IMG/VR virus record: IMGVR_UViG_3300027985_001100
Coordinates: 1 to 30,690 of that record
DNA: 30,690 nucleotides
Origin: a virus
Reading direction: 5' to 3' (one strand)
This document shows positions 6,340 to 13,744 of the stretch, in pieces (position 1 is the stretch's first letter; every line of letters begins with the position of its first letter). The notes below the pieces were generated by a model. That model searched no databases. It saw only the letters and a program-made list of their open reading frames with translations, and was not told the origin of the DNA. A program made the translations under genes and the position numbers.

Positions 6340-6987
6340 GTGGAAGCCACAAAGCTGAAGCTGACCGAGGATGGCGCCCGCGCTCTCAAGGCGTGGATGG
6401 CCCGCAGCTCGGTGACGCTCGTCGAGCTCGGCGAGGCTGTGCCAGGCGCCCACCCGATGGCGGTGTCGAGGTGGATCAAACGGCAGGGGCTGCTGACGCT
6501 CGAGCAGCTCGGCCACCTCGTGGCCTACTCCTGCGGCGAGCTGACGGCGGAGATGCTCGTGGGCCGCGAGCGCGCCTCTGGCGTGCCGACCTACCCGCCG
6601 CGTCAACGCCCTGGGCGCGGAGCAGTGCAGGTCGAGCGGCCGGCTGCAGGTGCTCCGCGCGCGGCTTCTGCTGTGGACGCCTCGGAAGACGACGGGCCGC
6701 CGAGCATCGAGGAGCTTCGCCGGCTCGGTCGGAAGGGCCTCACTAGACTCGAGGCCGTCGTCGACGACGAGGGATCTGCAACGACGGCCGCCGCGGAAGC
6801 CGCCTATCGCCTCGTGAAGAACTGGATCGCGGCTGAGGAGTTGGAGCGTGAGAAGGAGAAGGCGGCCGACGTCACCGAGACGGACCTCATCGCGAAGTTT
6901 GAGACCTTGCTCTTCCACGCCAGGCGCCGAGCTGAGGAGCTGGAGCAGGCCGAGTCGGCGGGCGAGATCGCGAGCGAGCAGGGATGA
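6340..6987 (+). CDS. Terminase small subunit-like protein
   Basis: A 215-residue protein beginning at GTG 6340, with GGGG about 7 nt upstream. The N-terminal 65 residues form a helix-turn-helix (LVELGEAVPGAHPMAVSRWIKRQG), then a Pro/Ala-rich linker. The C-terminal ~100 residues are helical (SIEELRRLGRKGLTRLE... AAYRLVKNWIAAEELEREKEK), the usual oligomerisation plan. Small terminases bind cos/pac DNA and hand it to the large subunit. Its position immediately before the ATPase gene, with a 4-nt overlap, strongly supports the call although sequence conservation in this family is low. Confidence 0.75.
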   Translation: MEATKLKLTEDGARALKAWMARSSVTLVELGEAVPGAHPMAVSRWIKRQGLLTLEQLGHLVAYSCGELTAEMLVGRERASGVPTYPPRQRPGRGAVQVERPAAGAPRAASAVDASEDDGPPSIEELRRLGRKGLTRLEAVVDDEGSATTAAAEAAYRLVKNWIAAEELEREKEKAADVTETDLIAKFETLLFHARRRAEELEQAESAGEIASEQG

Positions 6988-8507
6988 CCGCTTCGCAGCC
7001 AGCAGGGCGCGGCGACCCTGATGCGCGGTTCAGCCGCACGGCACTTGCGCGAGCGTCGCTGTCGCCGCTGCAGGAGTTGGTCTGCCTGCTCGGGCCCGAG
7101 GCGGTTCACGACGCATTCACGCCAGAGGAGCGCAAGGTCCTCAGGGGCGCGATCGGACTCTGGTCGACCCCGCTCACTCGTCTTCCGCCACTGCCGGCAC
7201 CGAGGGTGAATCCAGGGTTCGGCCGCTGGACCGGGCAGTGGCCGCTCCCTCCTGGCCCGTGGGGGCACTGCCTGAGCATCGGGGGCCGCGGTTCCGGAAA
7301 GAGCACAGCGGCCAGGCGCTGGCTGCTCGAGCGCGCCAAGGAGGCGGCCGGGGAGCAGGTCGCCATCGTGGCGCCCACCAAGCCCGACCTCTGGGGAACC
7401 TGCGTCGACAACCCCTACACCGGGATCATGGCGCTCAGCTCGCCGGACTTCCCGCTGAAGCTCGAGCGATCCGAGAAGTTGAGCCGGATCATCTGCGAGA
7501 AGAACGGCTGCATCATCCGCCTGCTCTCGGCTGAGAAGCCCGAACGCCTGCGCGTCGCCAACAACCTCGCCGCGGCATGGGTGGAAGAGCTCGGAGCGAT
7601 GTCCCGCCCGGACAAGATGTGGAAGATCCTGCGCTTCTCTGTGCGCACCGGGCGCTTGCCGCAGATCCTCATCACGACCAACCCGCAGAAGGGCGTGCGG
7701 CTCATCAAAGAGCTGATGGAGTCCCCGCAGGGCGCCGTGGTGGTCAGCAACAGCCTCCAGAATCCGAACCTGCCGCCCGAGTTCTTCGAGAGCGTCATCC
7801 GCCCGATGCTCGGCACCAGCGATGCGCGCGAGCACATCTTCGGGAACCAGCTCGACGACGATCCGAGTGCGCTGTTCAAGCGCGACTGGATGCGCCCGAT
7901 CACGCCGGCAGAGCTCGCCGAGATCAACTTCAAGCGCGTCGGGATTGGCTACGATCCGGCAGAGACCTCGAAGAGATCGGCCGACGACTCCGGGATCGTC
8001 GGCGCTGGAGTCGATGAGAACGGCTTTGGGGTCGTGCTCGCCGACGCGACCGCGGTCGTTCCCGATGGCTCGCCGAAGCCGACACCGGGGCAGAACGCCC
8101 GCCGCGTGGTCGAGCTCTACTGGCAGATCGGAGCGTCGTTCGTTGTCATCGACGCAGTCCGCAATGGCGAGACCGCGCGAGATCTGGTGCTCGCCGCGGC
8201 ACGCGAATACGCGGCCGAGAAGGGCGAGCCGCGGTTCTCCGCCGTCCGGGTCATCTGCAAGGGCGGCAACAAGACCAAGGAGGCACTCGCGGTACCGGTC
8301 GCGACGAAGCTCTACGAGCGGAAGCTGGTGCGCCACGCGCCCGGGCTTGACCTGCTCGAGGACCAGATGTGCGAGTGGACGCCGGATTGCGGCTGGTCGC
8401 CGGACCGGATGGACGCCGCATGCGCGGTGCTGACCGAGCTGATGCTTCGCTCGGCGCCGTCGCAGAAGGGCCTCAACGACGAACGCCTGGCGCCACGGCG
8501 CTGGTAG
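6984..8507 (+). CDS. terL: Terminase large subunit (ATPase/nuclease)
   Basis: A 507-residue packaging motor. Walker A is GGRGSGKST (100-108). The Walker B/catalytic segment is AAWVEELGAM (about 197-206), with Glu201/Glu202. The coupling motif ITTNPQ is near 230-235. The C-terminal RNase H-like nuclease has IGYDPA (Asp324), VVIDAV (Asp390) and a final SPDRMDAA (Asp474/Asp477). This order and length match phage large terminases of the T4/GTA-like branch. It powers DNA translocation into the prohead and cuts concatemers. All expected motifs are present, so it should be functional. The GTG/ATG choice is clear: the ATG at 6984 overlaps the small subunit stop (ATGA). Confidence 0.95.
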   Translation: MTASQPAGRGDPDARFSRTALARASLSPLQELVCLLGPEAVHDAFTPEERKVLRGAIGLWSTPLTRLPPLPAPRVNPGFGRWTGQWPLPPGPWGHCLSIGGRGSGKSTAARRWLLERAKEAAGEQVAIVAPTKPDLWGTCVDNPYTGIMALSSPDFPLKLERSEKLSRIICEKNGCIIRLLSAEKPERLRVANNLAAAWVEELGAMSRPDKMWKILRFSVRTGRLPQILITTNPQKGVRLIKELMESPQGAVVVSNSLQNPNLPPEFFESVIRPMLGTSDAREHIFGNQLDDDPSALFKRDWMRPITPAELAEINFKRVGIGYDPAETSKRSADDSGIVGAGVDENGFGVVLADATAVVPDGSPKPTPGQNARRVVELYWQIGASFVVIDAVRNGETARDLVLAAAREYAAEKGEPRFSAVRVICKGGNKTKEALAVPVATKLYERKLVRHAPGLDLLEDQMCEWTPDCGWSPDRMDAACAVLTELMLRSAPSQKGLNDERLAPRRW

Positions 8508-8516
8508 GGGGCGAGC

Positions 8517-8852
8517 ATGGGAAGCCTGGTTGGATTGATGGGCAGCACGTTGGCGCTGAGCTCCGGGCTCAGGTCTGTCTTCTTCGACTCGCGGACCGCC
8601 GTCGATCGGCAATCGGAAGTCGAGCACGAGCGCCGCTGGCCAACGGCCAAGAACCGCCCCGACCGGTGGCGCGTCGAGCTCAACGCCTGGCGCAGGGAGA
8701 CAGAGGGCTGGGTGCGCCGCGAGATCGCGAACGGAACGGATGCTGGTGCCTACCTCGATGCGCGGCGCGCCCACGTGCTGGCCGCGCTCGGCATTGGATT
8801 CGAGGAGGCGCTGCAGCAGCTCACCACGGAGACGACGGAGCGAGGCGAATGA
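8517..8852 (+). CDS. Small protein between terminase and portal, unknown
   Basis: A 111-residue protein. The first 25 residues are fairly hydrophobic (GSLVGLMGSTLALSSGLRSVFF), perhaps a membrane-associated or buried helix. The remainder is charged and helical (RWRVELNAWRRETEGWVRREI) with an acidic end. The ATG at 8517 follows a GGGGGCGAGC sequence. Its stop overlaps the next start (ATGA). No family is recognised; its location suggests a head or packaging accessory function. Confidence 0.6.
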   Translation: MGSLVGLMGSTLALSSGLRSVFFDSRTAVDRQSEVEHERRWPTAKNRPDRWRVELNAWRRETEGWVRREIANGTDAGAYLDARRAHVLAALGIGFEEALQQLTTETTERGE

Positions 8853-9082
8853 CGGGAGCAGAGTTGATGCAGCGTGTGGTGGTGACGATTCCCGAGCTAG
8901 CCGAGCTCGCGGGGATCAGTCGTTGGCGAATGCGCCGGATGCTGATTGCAAGCGGGGCAAAGTTCGAGGCCGTCGGTCGCTCATCGGTCGTCTGCACTTC
9001 CGAGTTGGAGCGGGCGATGCCGCGGCTCTACGAGTCGCTCTGTGCGAAGTCGATGGCGGAGCAGCTTGGTTTTGAGGAGTGA
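8849..9082 (+). CDS. Small MerR/excisionase-like HTH protein
   Basis: A 77-residue protein with a winged-helix-like pattern: VVVTIPELAELAGISRWRMRRMLIASGAKFEAVGRSSVV, resembling helix-turn-helix domains of MerR/excisionase type in which a DNA-reading helix is followed by a short beta wing. A single-domain DNA-binding protein between the terminase and the portal is unexpected. It could be a packaging helper, a late regulator or an excisionase moved from elsewhere. The GGGAGCAG just after the start and the ATGA overlap with the previous stop support translation. Confidence 0.6.
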   Translation: MTGAELMQRVVVTIPELAELAGISRWRMRRMLIASGAKFEAVGRSSVVCTSELERAMPRLYESLCAKSMAEQLGFEE

Positions 9083-9083
9083 G

Positions 9084-9134
9084 CGCCCGAGGCGCACGAA
9101 TGGTGCGTCTCGGGCGTCTCGGGCGTCTCGGGCG
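9084..9134 (+). terminator. Strong stem-loop with three tandem 9-nt repeats
   Basis: The arms 9084-9097 and 9103-9116 pair over 14 positions with a single G-U wobble around a GAATG loop. The right arm includes the first of three exact tandem copies of TCTCGGGCG (9108-9134), so the left arm could pair with any of the three. There is no long U run after it, so a classic intrinsic terminator is doubtful. It may attenuate or stabilise mRNA at the junction between the packaging genes and the portal. Confidence 0.5.
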
Positions 9135-9186
9135 GGTTCTGCAGTAGCTGGTTGTCAGCCATCGATACCTGACCAGCAGTCGCCCC

Positions 9187-10467
9187 GTGCCCACCCAGAT
9201 CACCACCAGCATCCGCGAGCTGCCGATCTCCACGGCGGGCGTCTTCGACAGCGTTGGGACGATCCGCGCCGCGCTTCGGGAGTTCGAGAACGGCAGCCTC
9301 CAGCGCGCGGCCCAACTCGGCGACGCGTTCGGCGAGGACGACCGGATCAAGGGCGTCCTCGACACCCGCGTCGACGCGCTCTTCGGCCTTCCGCTCGAAC
9401 TCAAGCCGCGGGGCGACGCGCGCAAGTCCAAGTCGGTCGTCGGCGCGTTCGAGGAGAACTTCAAGGCCTGGTTCCCCGACGCGGAGCTGAAGAAGTTCCT
9501 GCGCTGGGGAGTCCTGCTTCGGGTCGCTTTCGGTCGGCTCGAGTGGCAACGCGGCCCGCGATCCTGGGAGCCTCGATTCCGGTGCTGGGAGCCGCACTAC
9601 TGCCGCTGGGATCAAGAGCGTCGTGCGTGGCTGACGCTGACGGAGGACGGCGAGCGCGAGATCACGCCCGGGCGCGACGGGTGGATCGTCTACGCGCCTG
9701 ACGGGCTCTACCGCGGCTGGATGCAGGGCTTGGTCCGGTCCCTCGCGCTGCTCTACGTCATCCGCAAGTGGGCATGGCGAGATTGGGCGCGCTACAGCGA
9801 GGTTCACGGTCTGCCGATGCGCGTCGGCATTGTTCCGGCCGCGGCTCCCGAGGAAGAGAAAGAGGCCTTCGCTCGCTCCATCAGGACGATCGGCGGCGAG
9901 TCGGTGTTCCGGGTTGCGAAGGACGACCAGGGCAACGGCTTCGATCTCAAGCTGGTCGAGGCGGCGGCTCAGAGCTACGAGGGATTCCAGCGACTACTCG
10001 AGAAGAGCGACGAGTGCATCGCCGTCGACGTGCTCGGGCAGAACCTGACGACCTCGATGAAGTCTGGCGGCTCCTACGCGGCCGCCAACGTCCACGACAG
10101 GATCCGGCTCGACCGACTCGAGGGGGACGCGCAGAGCGTTGGCCCGTGCCTGCGCGAGCAGGCCGCCAAGCCGATCGCGGAGGCGCTGCACGGAGACGCC
10201 GAGCTCGCCCCCGGGCTCGGGTGGTCGACCAAGGCGCCGGAGGACCGAGCGGCCACGGCGAAGACGCTGAACGACCTCGGCGACGCGCTGACGAAGCTGA
10301 AGAAGGCCGGGCTGAACGTCGACGTGGTGAAGGTCGCCGAACAGTTCCGCGTGCCGCTGGTCGAAGGCAAGCCGACCGTCGAGCCGGAGCCGGACGACGA
10401 GCCGGAGCGCGTCGACGAAGGTCACGACGAGCCGGCCGACGAGGAAGACGAGGCAAGCGATGCCTAA
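9187..10467 (+). CDS. Portal protein, Mu gp29-like (DUF935)
   Basis: A 426-residue protein from GTG 9187. The order of segments matches the DUF935 portal family of Mu-like phages: an N-terminal DDRIKGVLDTRVDALFGLPLEL region, a central GWMQGLVRSLALLYVIRKWAWRDWARYSEVHGLPMRVG stretch, a GQNLTTSMKSGGSYAAANVH motif and a C-terminal ALHGDAELAPGL part, ending in an acidic tail. The dodecameric portal forms the vertex through which DNA passes, docking terminase and then the neck. It lies directly after packaging genes and overlaps the protease gene by 8 nt. The usual Mu gpF minor head gene does not follow it. Confidence 0.9.
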   Translation: MPTQITTSIRELPISTAGVFDSVGTIRAALREFENGSLQRAAQLGDAFGEDDRIKGVLDTRVDALFGLPLELKPRGDARKSKSVVGAFEENFKAWFPDAELKKFLRWGVLLRVAFGRLEWQRGPRSWEPRFRCWEPHYCRWDQERRAWLTLTEDGEREITPGRDGWIVYAPDGLYRGWMQGLVRSLALLYVIRKWAWRDWARYSEVHGLPMRVGIVPAAAPEEEKEAFARSIRTIGGESVFRVAKDDQGNGFDLKLVEAAAQSYEGFQRLLEKSDECIAVDVLGQNLTTSMKSGGSYAAANVHDRIRLDRLEGDAQSVGPCLREQAAKPIAEALHGDAELAPGLGWSTKAPEDRAATAKTLNDLGDALTKLKKAGLNVDVVKVAEQFRVPLVEGKPTVEPEPDDEPERVDEGHDEPADEEDEASDA

Positions 10468-11632
10468 CGGACTCCAGTTCACGCTCCGGGCCGGCAAGCC
10501 CGAGATCGGCGACCTGCGCATCTACGACGTGATCGGCGCCGGCCTCTTCGGCGGCATCTCAGCCGAGGACGTCGCCGCCAAACTCGACGGGTTCAAGGGC
10601 CGCGAGCTGCACGTCTTCATCAACAGCCCCGGCGGCAATGCCTACGACGGGATCGCGATCTACAACGCGCTCAAGCGCTTCGAGGGCCAGAAGACGATCC
10701 ACGTCGACGGGCTTGCGGCGAGCGCGGCCAGCCTCATCGCGATGGCCGGCGACAAGATTGTCACGGCGCCGAACGCTCAGTGGATGATCCACGAGGCGAG
10801 CACCTTCGCGAGCGGCAACGCGGCTGCGCTGCGCAAGCGCGCGGACCTCGCAGAGAAGCTTTCCGAAAGCGTCGCCGACACCTACTGCCGCCGCACCGGC
10901 CGGAGCGCCGAGGACGTGCGGCGGTGGATGCGCGACGAGACCTGGATGAACGCCGCCGAGGCCAAGGCCCGCGGCTTCACTGACGAGATCTCCGACGAGG
11001 AGCCCGAGGGCGCCATCGTCGAGAACAGCGCGGCCGAGCGCGTGTTCGCGCTCTTCGAGCGCACGCCGCCCGAGGCCGCTCGATTCTTCAACCTGGCGCC
11101 CGCGGCGCCGCAGTCCGCCCGGAAGGGCGCCGAGGAGAAGCCGATGAAGAACCTGCTCGCGAAGATGGGCCTGTCCGAGACCGCCACCGAGGCCGAGGCG
11201 CTGGTCGCCTTCGAGCGTCTCCAGTCCGAGCGCGCCGAGCTCGTCGCCGCCACCGGCGCCGCCGACGCGACCTCGGCCGCAGCGACGATCGCTGGCCTTC
11301 GCGCGAAGGCCTCGCGCGCCGACGAGCTGCAGGCGCAGATCACCAAGCTCGAGGCGGCGCAGCGCCAGGCCGAGGTAACCGCGCTGCTCGACGAGGCCAC
11401 CGCGGACGGTCGCCTGACGCCGGCGAAGCGTGTGGAGTTGACCGCGGCGGACGCCCCGGGCTTCGCGCGCGATCCCGCCGCGCTGAAGGTCTTCCTCGGC
11501 TGCCTGCAGAAGGCCGCTCCGGCTCCCCGCGAGCCCGCGGCGCCCGCGCCCTCGGCGCTGTCCAAGGAGGCGCTCGACGTCGCCAAGCAGATGGGCGTCG
11601 ACCCGAAGGACCTCGCGGCGAACGCCAAGTAG
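10460..11632 (+). CDS. ClpP-type prohead protease fused to scaffold
   Basis: A 390-residue protein. Residues about 15-190 are a ClpP/S14-like serine protease: INSPGGNAYDGIAIYNAL (54-71), the nucleophile segment GLAASAASLIAMAGD with Ser88, catalytic His111 in MIHEAS, and a putative Asp near 159 in RDETWMNAAEAKARGFTDE. Residues about 229-390 are an Ala/Glu-rich helical scaffold region. In Mu and lambda, protease and scaffold share one frame in this way (I/Z, C/Nu3). The enzyme would process head proteins and degrade the scaffold inside the prohead. The protease type is ClpP-like, not the Mu gpI family, which marks module exchange. Confidence 0.9.
   Translation: MPNGLQFTLRAGKPEIGDLRIYDVIGAGLFGGISAEDVAAKLDGFKGRELHVFINSPGGNAYDGIAIYNALKRFEGQKTIHVDGLAASAASLIAMAGDKIVTAPNAQWMIHEASTFASGNAAALRKRADLAEKLSESVADTYCRRTGRSAEDVRRWMRDETWMNAAEAKARGFTDEISDEEPEGAIVENSAAERVFALFERTPPEAARFFNLAPAAPQSARKGAEEKPMKNLLAKMGLSETATEAEALVAFERLQSERAELVAATGAADATSAAATIAGLRAKASRADELQAQITKLEAAQRQAEVTALLDEATADGRLTPAKRVELTAADAPGFARDPAALKVFLGCLQKAAPAPREPAAPAPSALSKEALDVAKQMGVDPKDLAANAK
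11144..11632 (+). CDS. Nested in-frame head scaffold protein
   Basis: A second ATG at 11144, codon 229 of the protease gene, is preceded by GAGGAG at 11132-11137 with 6 nt spacing, a near-ideal ribosome-binding site inside a coding region. Translation from it gives a 162-residue helical, Ala-rich protein with coiled-coil character (ELQAQITKLEAAQRQAEVTALL), the usual look of a head scaffold. Lambda Nu3 and Mu Z are produced from the same kind of internal start. The protein would guide capsid assembly and be removed by the full-length protease. The site is seen directly; its use is inferred. Confidence 0.7.
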   Translation: MKNLLAKMGLSETATEAEALVAFERLQSERAELVAATGAADATSAAATIAGLRAKASRADELQAQITKLEAAQRQAEVTALLDEATADGRLTPAKRVELTAADAPGFARDPAALKVFLGCLQKAAPAPREPAAPAPSALSKEALDVAKQMGVDPKDLAANAK

Positions 11633-11682
11633 GACCAACCAACCCAGAACCCTGAACTTGCGGCTCGAGCACGGGCCGCGAC

Positions 11683-11711
11683 GGGAGGCCTCTGCCTCCC
11701 AACACGGAGGC
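11683..11711 (+). promoter_or_regulatory. Hairpin overlapping decoration-gene translation signals
   Basis: GGGAGGC (11683-11689) and GCCTCCC (11694-11700) form a 7-bp stem with a 4-nt loop. The downstream ribosome-binding sequence GGAGGC (11706-11711) could instead pair with the same GCCTCC. The two pairings exclude each other, so the upstream copy may keep the ribosome site free. It may also simply be an mRNA-stabilising hairpin after the protease gene. Confidence 0.35.
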
Positions 11712-11718
11712 AGAAACC

Positions 11719-12138
11719 ATGGCTCTTTCCGCAGCCCGAAACACGAAGGCGATGGCCGGGGGGCCGAACCCCGAGATCCTGAGCCTGCCCGTCAAGGCCA
11801 ACACCAAGGTCTACGCCGGCAGCCTGGTCGTCATTGATGCCGGCTACGCCGCGCCCGGGCGCGCAGCCACCGGCCTGATCGCCGTCGGCCGCGCCGAGGA
11901 GACCGTCGACAACACCGGCGGCGCCGCAGGCGCGAAGAGCGTGAACGTGCGCCAGGGCGTCTTCCCGTGGGCGAACAGCGCCGACACCGACGCCATCGCC
12001 CAGGCCCAGGTCGGCTCGACCGTCTACATCGTCGACGACCAGACCGTCGCCAAGACCGACGGCTCGAGCGCGCGGTCGGCGGCCGGCAAGGTCATCCAGG
12101 TCGACACCGACGGCGTCTGGGTGAAGACCAACCTCTAG
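11719..12138 (+). CDS. Head decoration/stabilisation protein (DUF2190-like)
   Basis: A 139-residue beta-rich protein, typical in size for capsid cement proteins. Segments NPEILSLPVKANTKVYAGSLVVIDAGYA, then GLIAVGRAEE, a central GVFPWANS and a terminal VIQVDTDGVWVKTNL match the DUF2190 pattern, in which strands alternate with short loops. It lies between the protease/scaffold and the capsid gene, the usual place for decoration proteins. A strong GGAGG site is 8 nt before the ATG, consistent with high expression. Confidence 0.85.
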   Translation: MALSAARNTKAMAGGPNPEILSLPVKANTKVYAGSLVVIDAGYAAPGRAATGLIAVGRAEETVDNTGGAAGAKSVNVRQGVFPWANSADTDAIAQAQVGSTVYIVDDQTVAKTDGSSARSAAGKVIQVDTDGVWVKTNL

Positions 12139-12177
12139 CCCCGAGCTCGCGGACTCCGCGGATCGCAGGAGAGCACG

Positions 12178-13098
12178 ATGAACATCACCCCCGCCGCGCT
12201 CGCGGCCATCAACCAGAGCATCACCACCATCTTCCAGGGCGCGCTCAAGCGCGCTCCCAACCGCTTCGAGCGGTTCGCCCGCCGGGTCTCGAGCGACAAC
12301 GCGAGCGAGCTCTACGCGTGGCTCGACGAGCTCGACGAGCTGCGCGAGTGGATCGGGCCCCGCCAGGTGCAGAACCTGTCGGCGCGCGTCCAGGAGCTGG
12401 AGAACAAGCTCTACGAGTCCACGATCGGCATCAAGCGGACCCACGTCGAGGACGACCGCCTCGGCATCTACACGCCGCGCGTGGAGATGCTCGGCGCCTC
12501 GGCCGCCATGTGGCCCGAGAAGCTCGTCGTCGACGCTCTCAAGGCCGGCGGGAGCACGCTCTGCTACGACGGGCAGTACTTCTTCGACACCGATCACCCC
12601 GTCGATCCGGACAACGCTGGCTCCGCGACCCAGAGCAACCTGCACACGAGCACCGCGCTCTCCGGCGACAACTACGCCACCAAGCGCGCGGCGTTCGCGT
12701 CCATCAAGGGCCGCAACGGCGTTCCGCTCGGGCTGCTGCCCGACCTGCTGATCGTCCCGCCCGCGCTCGAGGCGCTCGCGAAGTCGATCGTGATGGCCGA
12801 CTACGTCGGCGTCGCGGTGGGCTCGTCGGCGGCGACGCAGAACAACCCGAACAAGGGCACCGCCGATGTGCTCGTGCTCCCGCGGCTCGCCGGCCAGGAC
12901 AACACCTGGTACCTCGCGCACACCGGGCTGCCCATCAAGCCGCTCATCTTCCAGGAGCGCACGGCGCCCGAGATGACCCCGCGCACCGCTCCGGATTCCG
13001 ACAACGTCTTCGAGCGCGACGAGTTCCAGTGGGGCGTCCGGGCCCGCGGCGCGGCCGGGTACGGCCTCTGGCAGCTCATCCACAAGTGCGTCGGCTAG
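12178..13098 (+). CDS. Major capsid protein, Mu gpT-like
   Basis: A 306-residue protein, the usual length for the Mu gpT family. Recognisable segments are the N-terminal QSITTIFQGALKRAP, a YAWLDELDELREWIGPR helix, WPEKLVVDALKAG and the signature LCYDGQYFFDTDHPVDP (about 128-144), followed by a PDLLIVPPALEALAK helix and RTAPDSDNVFERDEFQWGVRARGAAGYG near the end, all typical of the HK97-fold capsid of Mu-like phages. It has a strong AGGAG ribosome-binding site and is followed by a stable hairpin. It should form the main shell after scaffold removal. Confidence 0.95.
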   Translation: MNITPAALAAINQSITTIFQGALKRAPNRFERFARRVSSDNASELYAWLDELDELREWIGPRQVQNLSARVQELENKLYESTIGIKRTHVEDDRLGIYTPRVEMLGASAAMWPEKLVVDALKAGGSTLCYDGQYFFDTDHPVDPDNAGSATQSNLHTSTALSGDNYATKRAAFASIKGRNGVPLGLLPDLLIVPPALEALAKSIVMADYVGVAVGSSAATQNNPNKGTADVLVLPRLAGQDNTWYLAHTGLPIKPLIFQERTAPEMTPRTAPDSDNVFERDEFQWGVRARGAAGYGLWQLIHKCVG

Positions 13099-13121
13099 CC
13101 CAAGGCTGACCACGCCATGAC

Positions 13122-13146
13122 GCCCGGCGCGTAGCAGGCGCCGGGC
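13122..13146 (+). terminator. Hairpin after the major capsid gene
   Basis: GCCCGGCGC (13122-13130) pairs perfectly with GCGCCGGGC (13138-13146) around a 7-nt loop. No U run follows, so it is not a standard terminator. A 3' hairpin after the most abundant late gene could stabilise the capsid mRNA or reduce read-through. Confidence 0.5.
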
Positions 13147-13159
13147 TTCGGAGACCACC

Positions 13160-13345
13160 ATGAAGATCATCGTCAGTGCCCGCAGGGCCGAGGGCTTTCG
13201 TCGGGCTGGCAAGTTCTGGCCGCCCACGCCGACCGAGGTCGACGTCGACGAGAAGACCCTCGCCGTGCTGAAGGCCGAGGCGCAGCTCGTCGTCGTCGAG
13301 GCTCAGAAACCCGCCAGCGACAACAAGCCCGAGGGCAAGCGGTAG
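13160..13345 (+). CDS. Mu-like HI1506-type small protein
   Basis: A 61-residue protein: KIIVSARRAEGFRRAGKFWPPTPTEVDVD, then a short helix and a Lys/Glu tail. The pattern (small beta start, RRAG-x-FWP, V-x-V-x(3)T, then a helix with LK-x-EAQLVV) is that of the HI1506/Mu FluMu small protein found after the capsid gene of Mu-like phages. Its role is unknown, probably head completion. The gene sits between the capsid and the DUF1320 protein, exactly as in Mu-like order. Confidence 0.75.
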   Translation: MKIIVSARRAEGFRRAGKFWPPTPTEVDVDEKTLAVLKAEAQLVVVEAQKPASDNKPEGKR

Positions 13346-13348
13346 TCG

Positions 13349-13741
13349 ATGGCGCGCTACGCGACCACGACCGACCTGACGCGCCTGGGGCTGCCCGCTG
13401 TCGCGCTCGAGGGGATCTCCTCGGACGACCAGCAGGCTGCCCTTGACGCTGCATCGTCCACGGCAGACGGATACCTCGCCTCGAGGTTCCGCCTGCCGCT
13501 CACCGCGTGGGGCGAGGACCTCACCCGTGCTGTCTGCCAGATCGCGGCCTACGACCTGATGGTCACCCGCGGCATGGCGCCTGGATCCGGAGAAGCGGAG
13601 CTCCTCGGCGACCGAAGCCGTGGCGCTCTCGCGTGGCTGCGCGACGTCGCCGACGGTCGCGTGACTCCGGTGGTGACCGAGACCTCTCCGGCGGTGCTCG
13701 GAGGCGCACGCGTCGAGTCGAACACGCCGCGCGGCTGGTGA
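13349..13741 (+). CDS. Head-tail adaptor, DUF1320 (Mu gp36-like)
   Basis: A 130-residue helical protein. ARYATTTDLTRLGLP at the start, then QQAALDAASSTADGYLASRFRLPLT and a helical AVCQIAAYDLMVTRG match the DUF1320 signature (a short helix pair, D-G-YL-x-RY/F-x-LPL, then helices). In Mu-like phages this protein is a neck or head-completion adaptor. It follows the HI1506-like gene by 3 nt and precedes the virion morphogenesis gene by 3 nt, the canonical order. Confidence 0.88.
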   Translation: MARYATTTDLTRLGLPAVALEGISSDDQQAALDAASSTADGYLASRFRLPLTAWGEDLTRAVCQIAAYDLMVTRGMAPGSGEAELLGDRSRGALAWLRDVADGRVTPVVTETSPAVLGGARVESNTPRGW

Positions 13742-13744
13742 GCC

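Noticed and set aside
6804-8774. A 656-codon minus-strand frame over the terminase
   Set aside because: The plus strand encodes a complete TerL with all catalytic motifs; the antisense translation has no recognisable fold.
9108-9134. Three tandem TCTCGGGCG copies as a CRISPR or minisatellite
   Set aside because: Copies are directly adjacent with no spacers and only 9 nt long. They are better explained as arms of alternative hairpins.
10882-13227. A 781-codon minus-strand open frame across the protease, decoration and capsid genes
   Set aside because: Same reason: shadow of recognised head genes, no ribosome site or sensible start, and no known motif.
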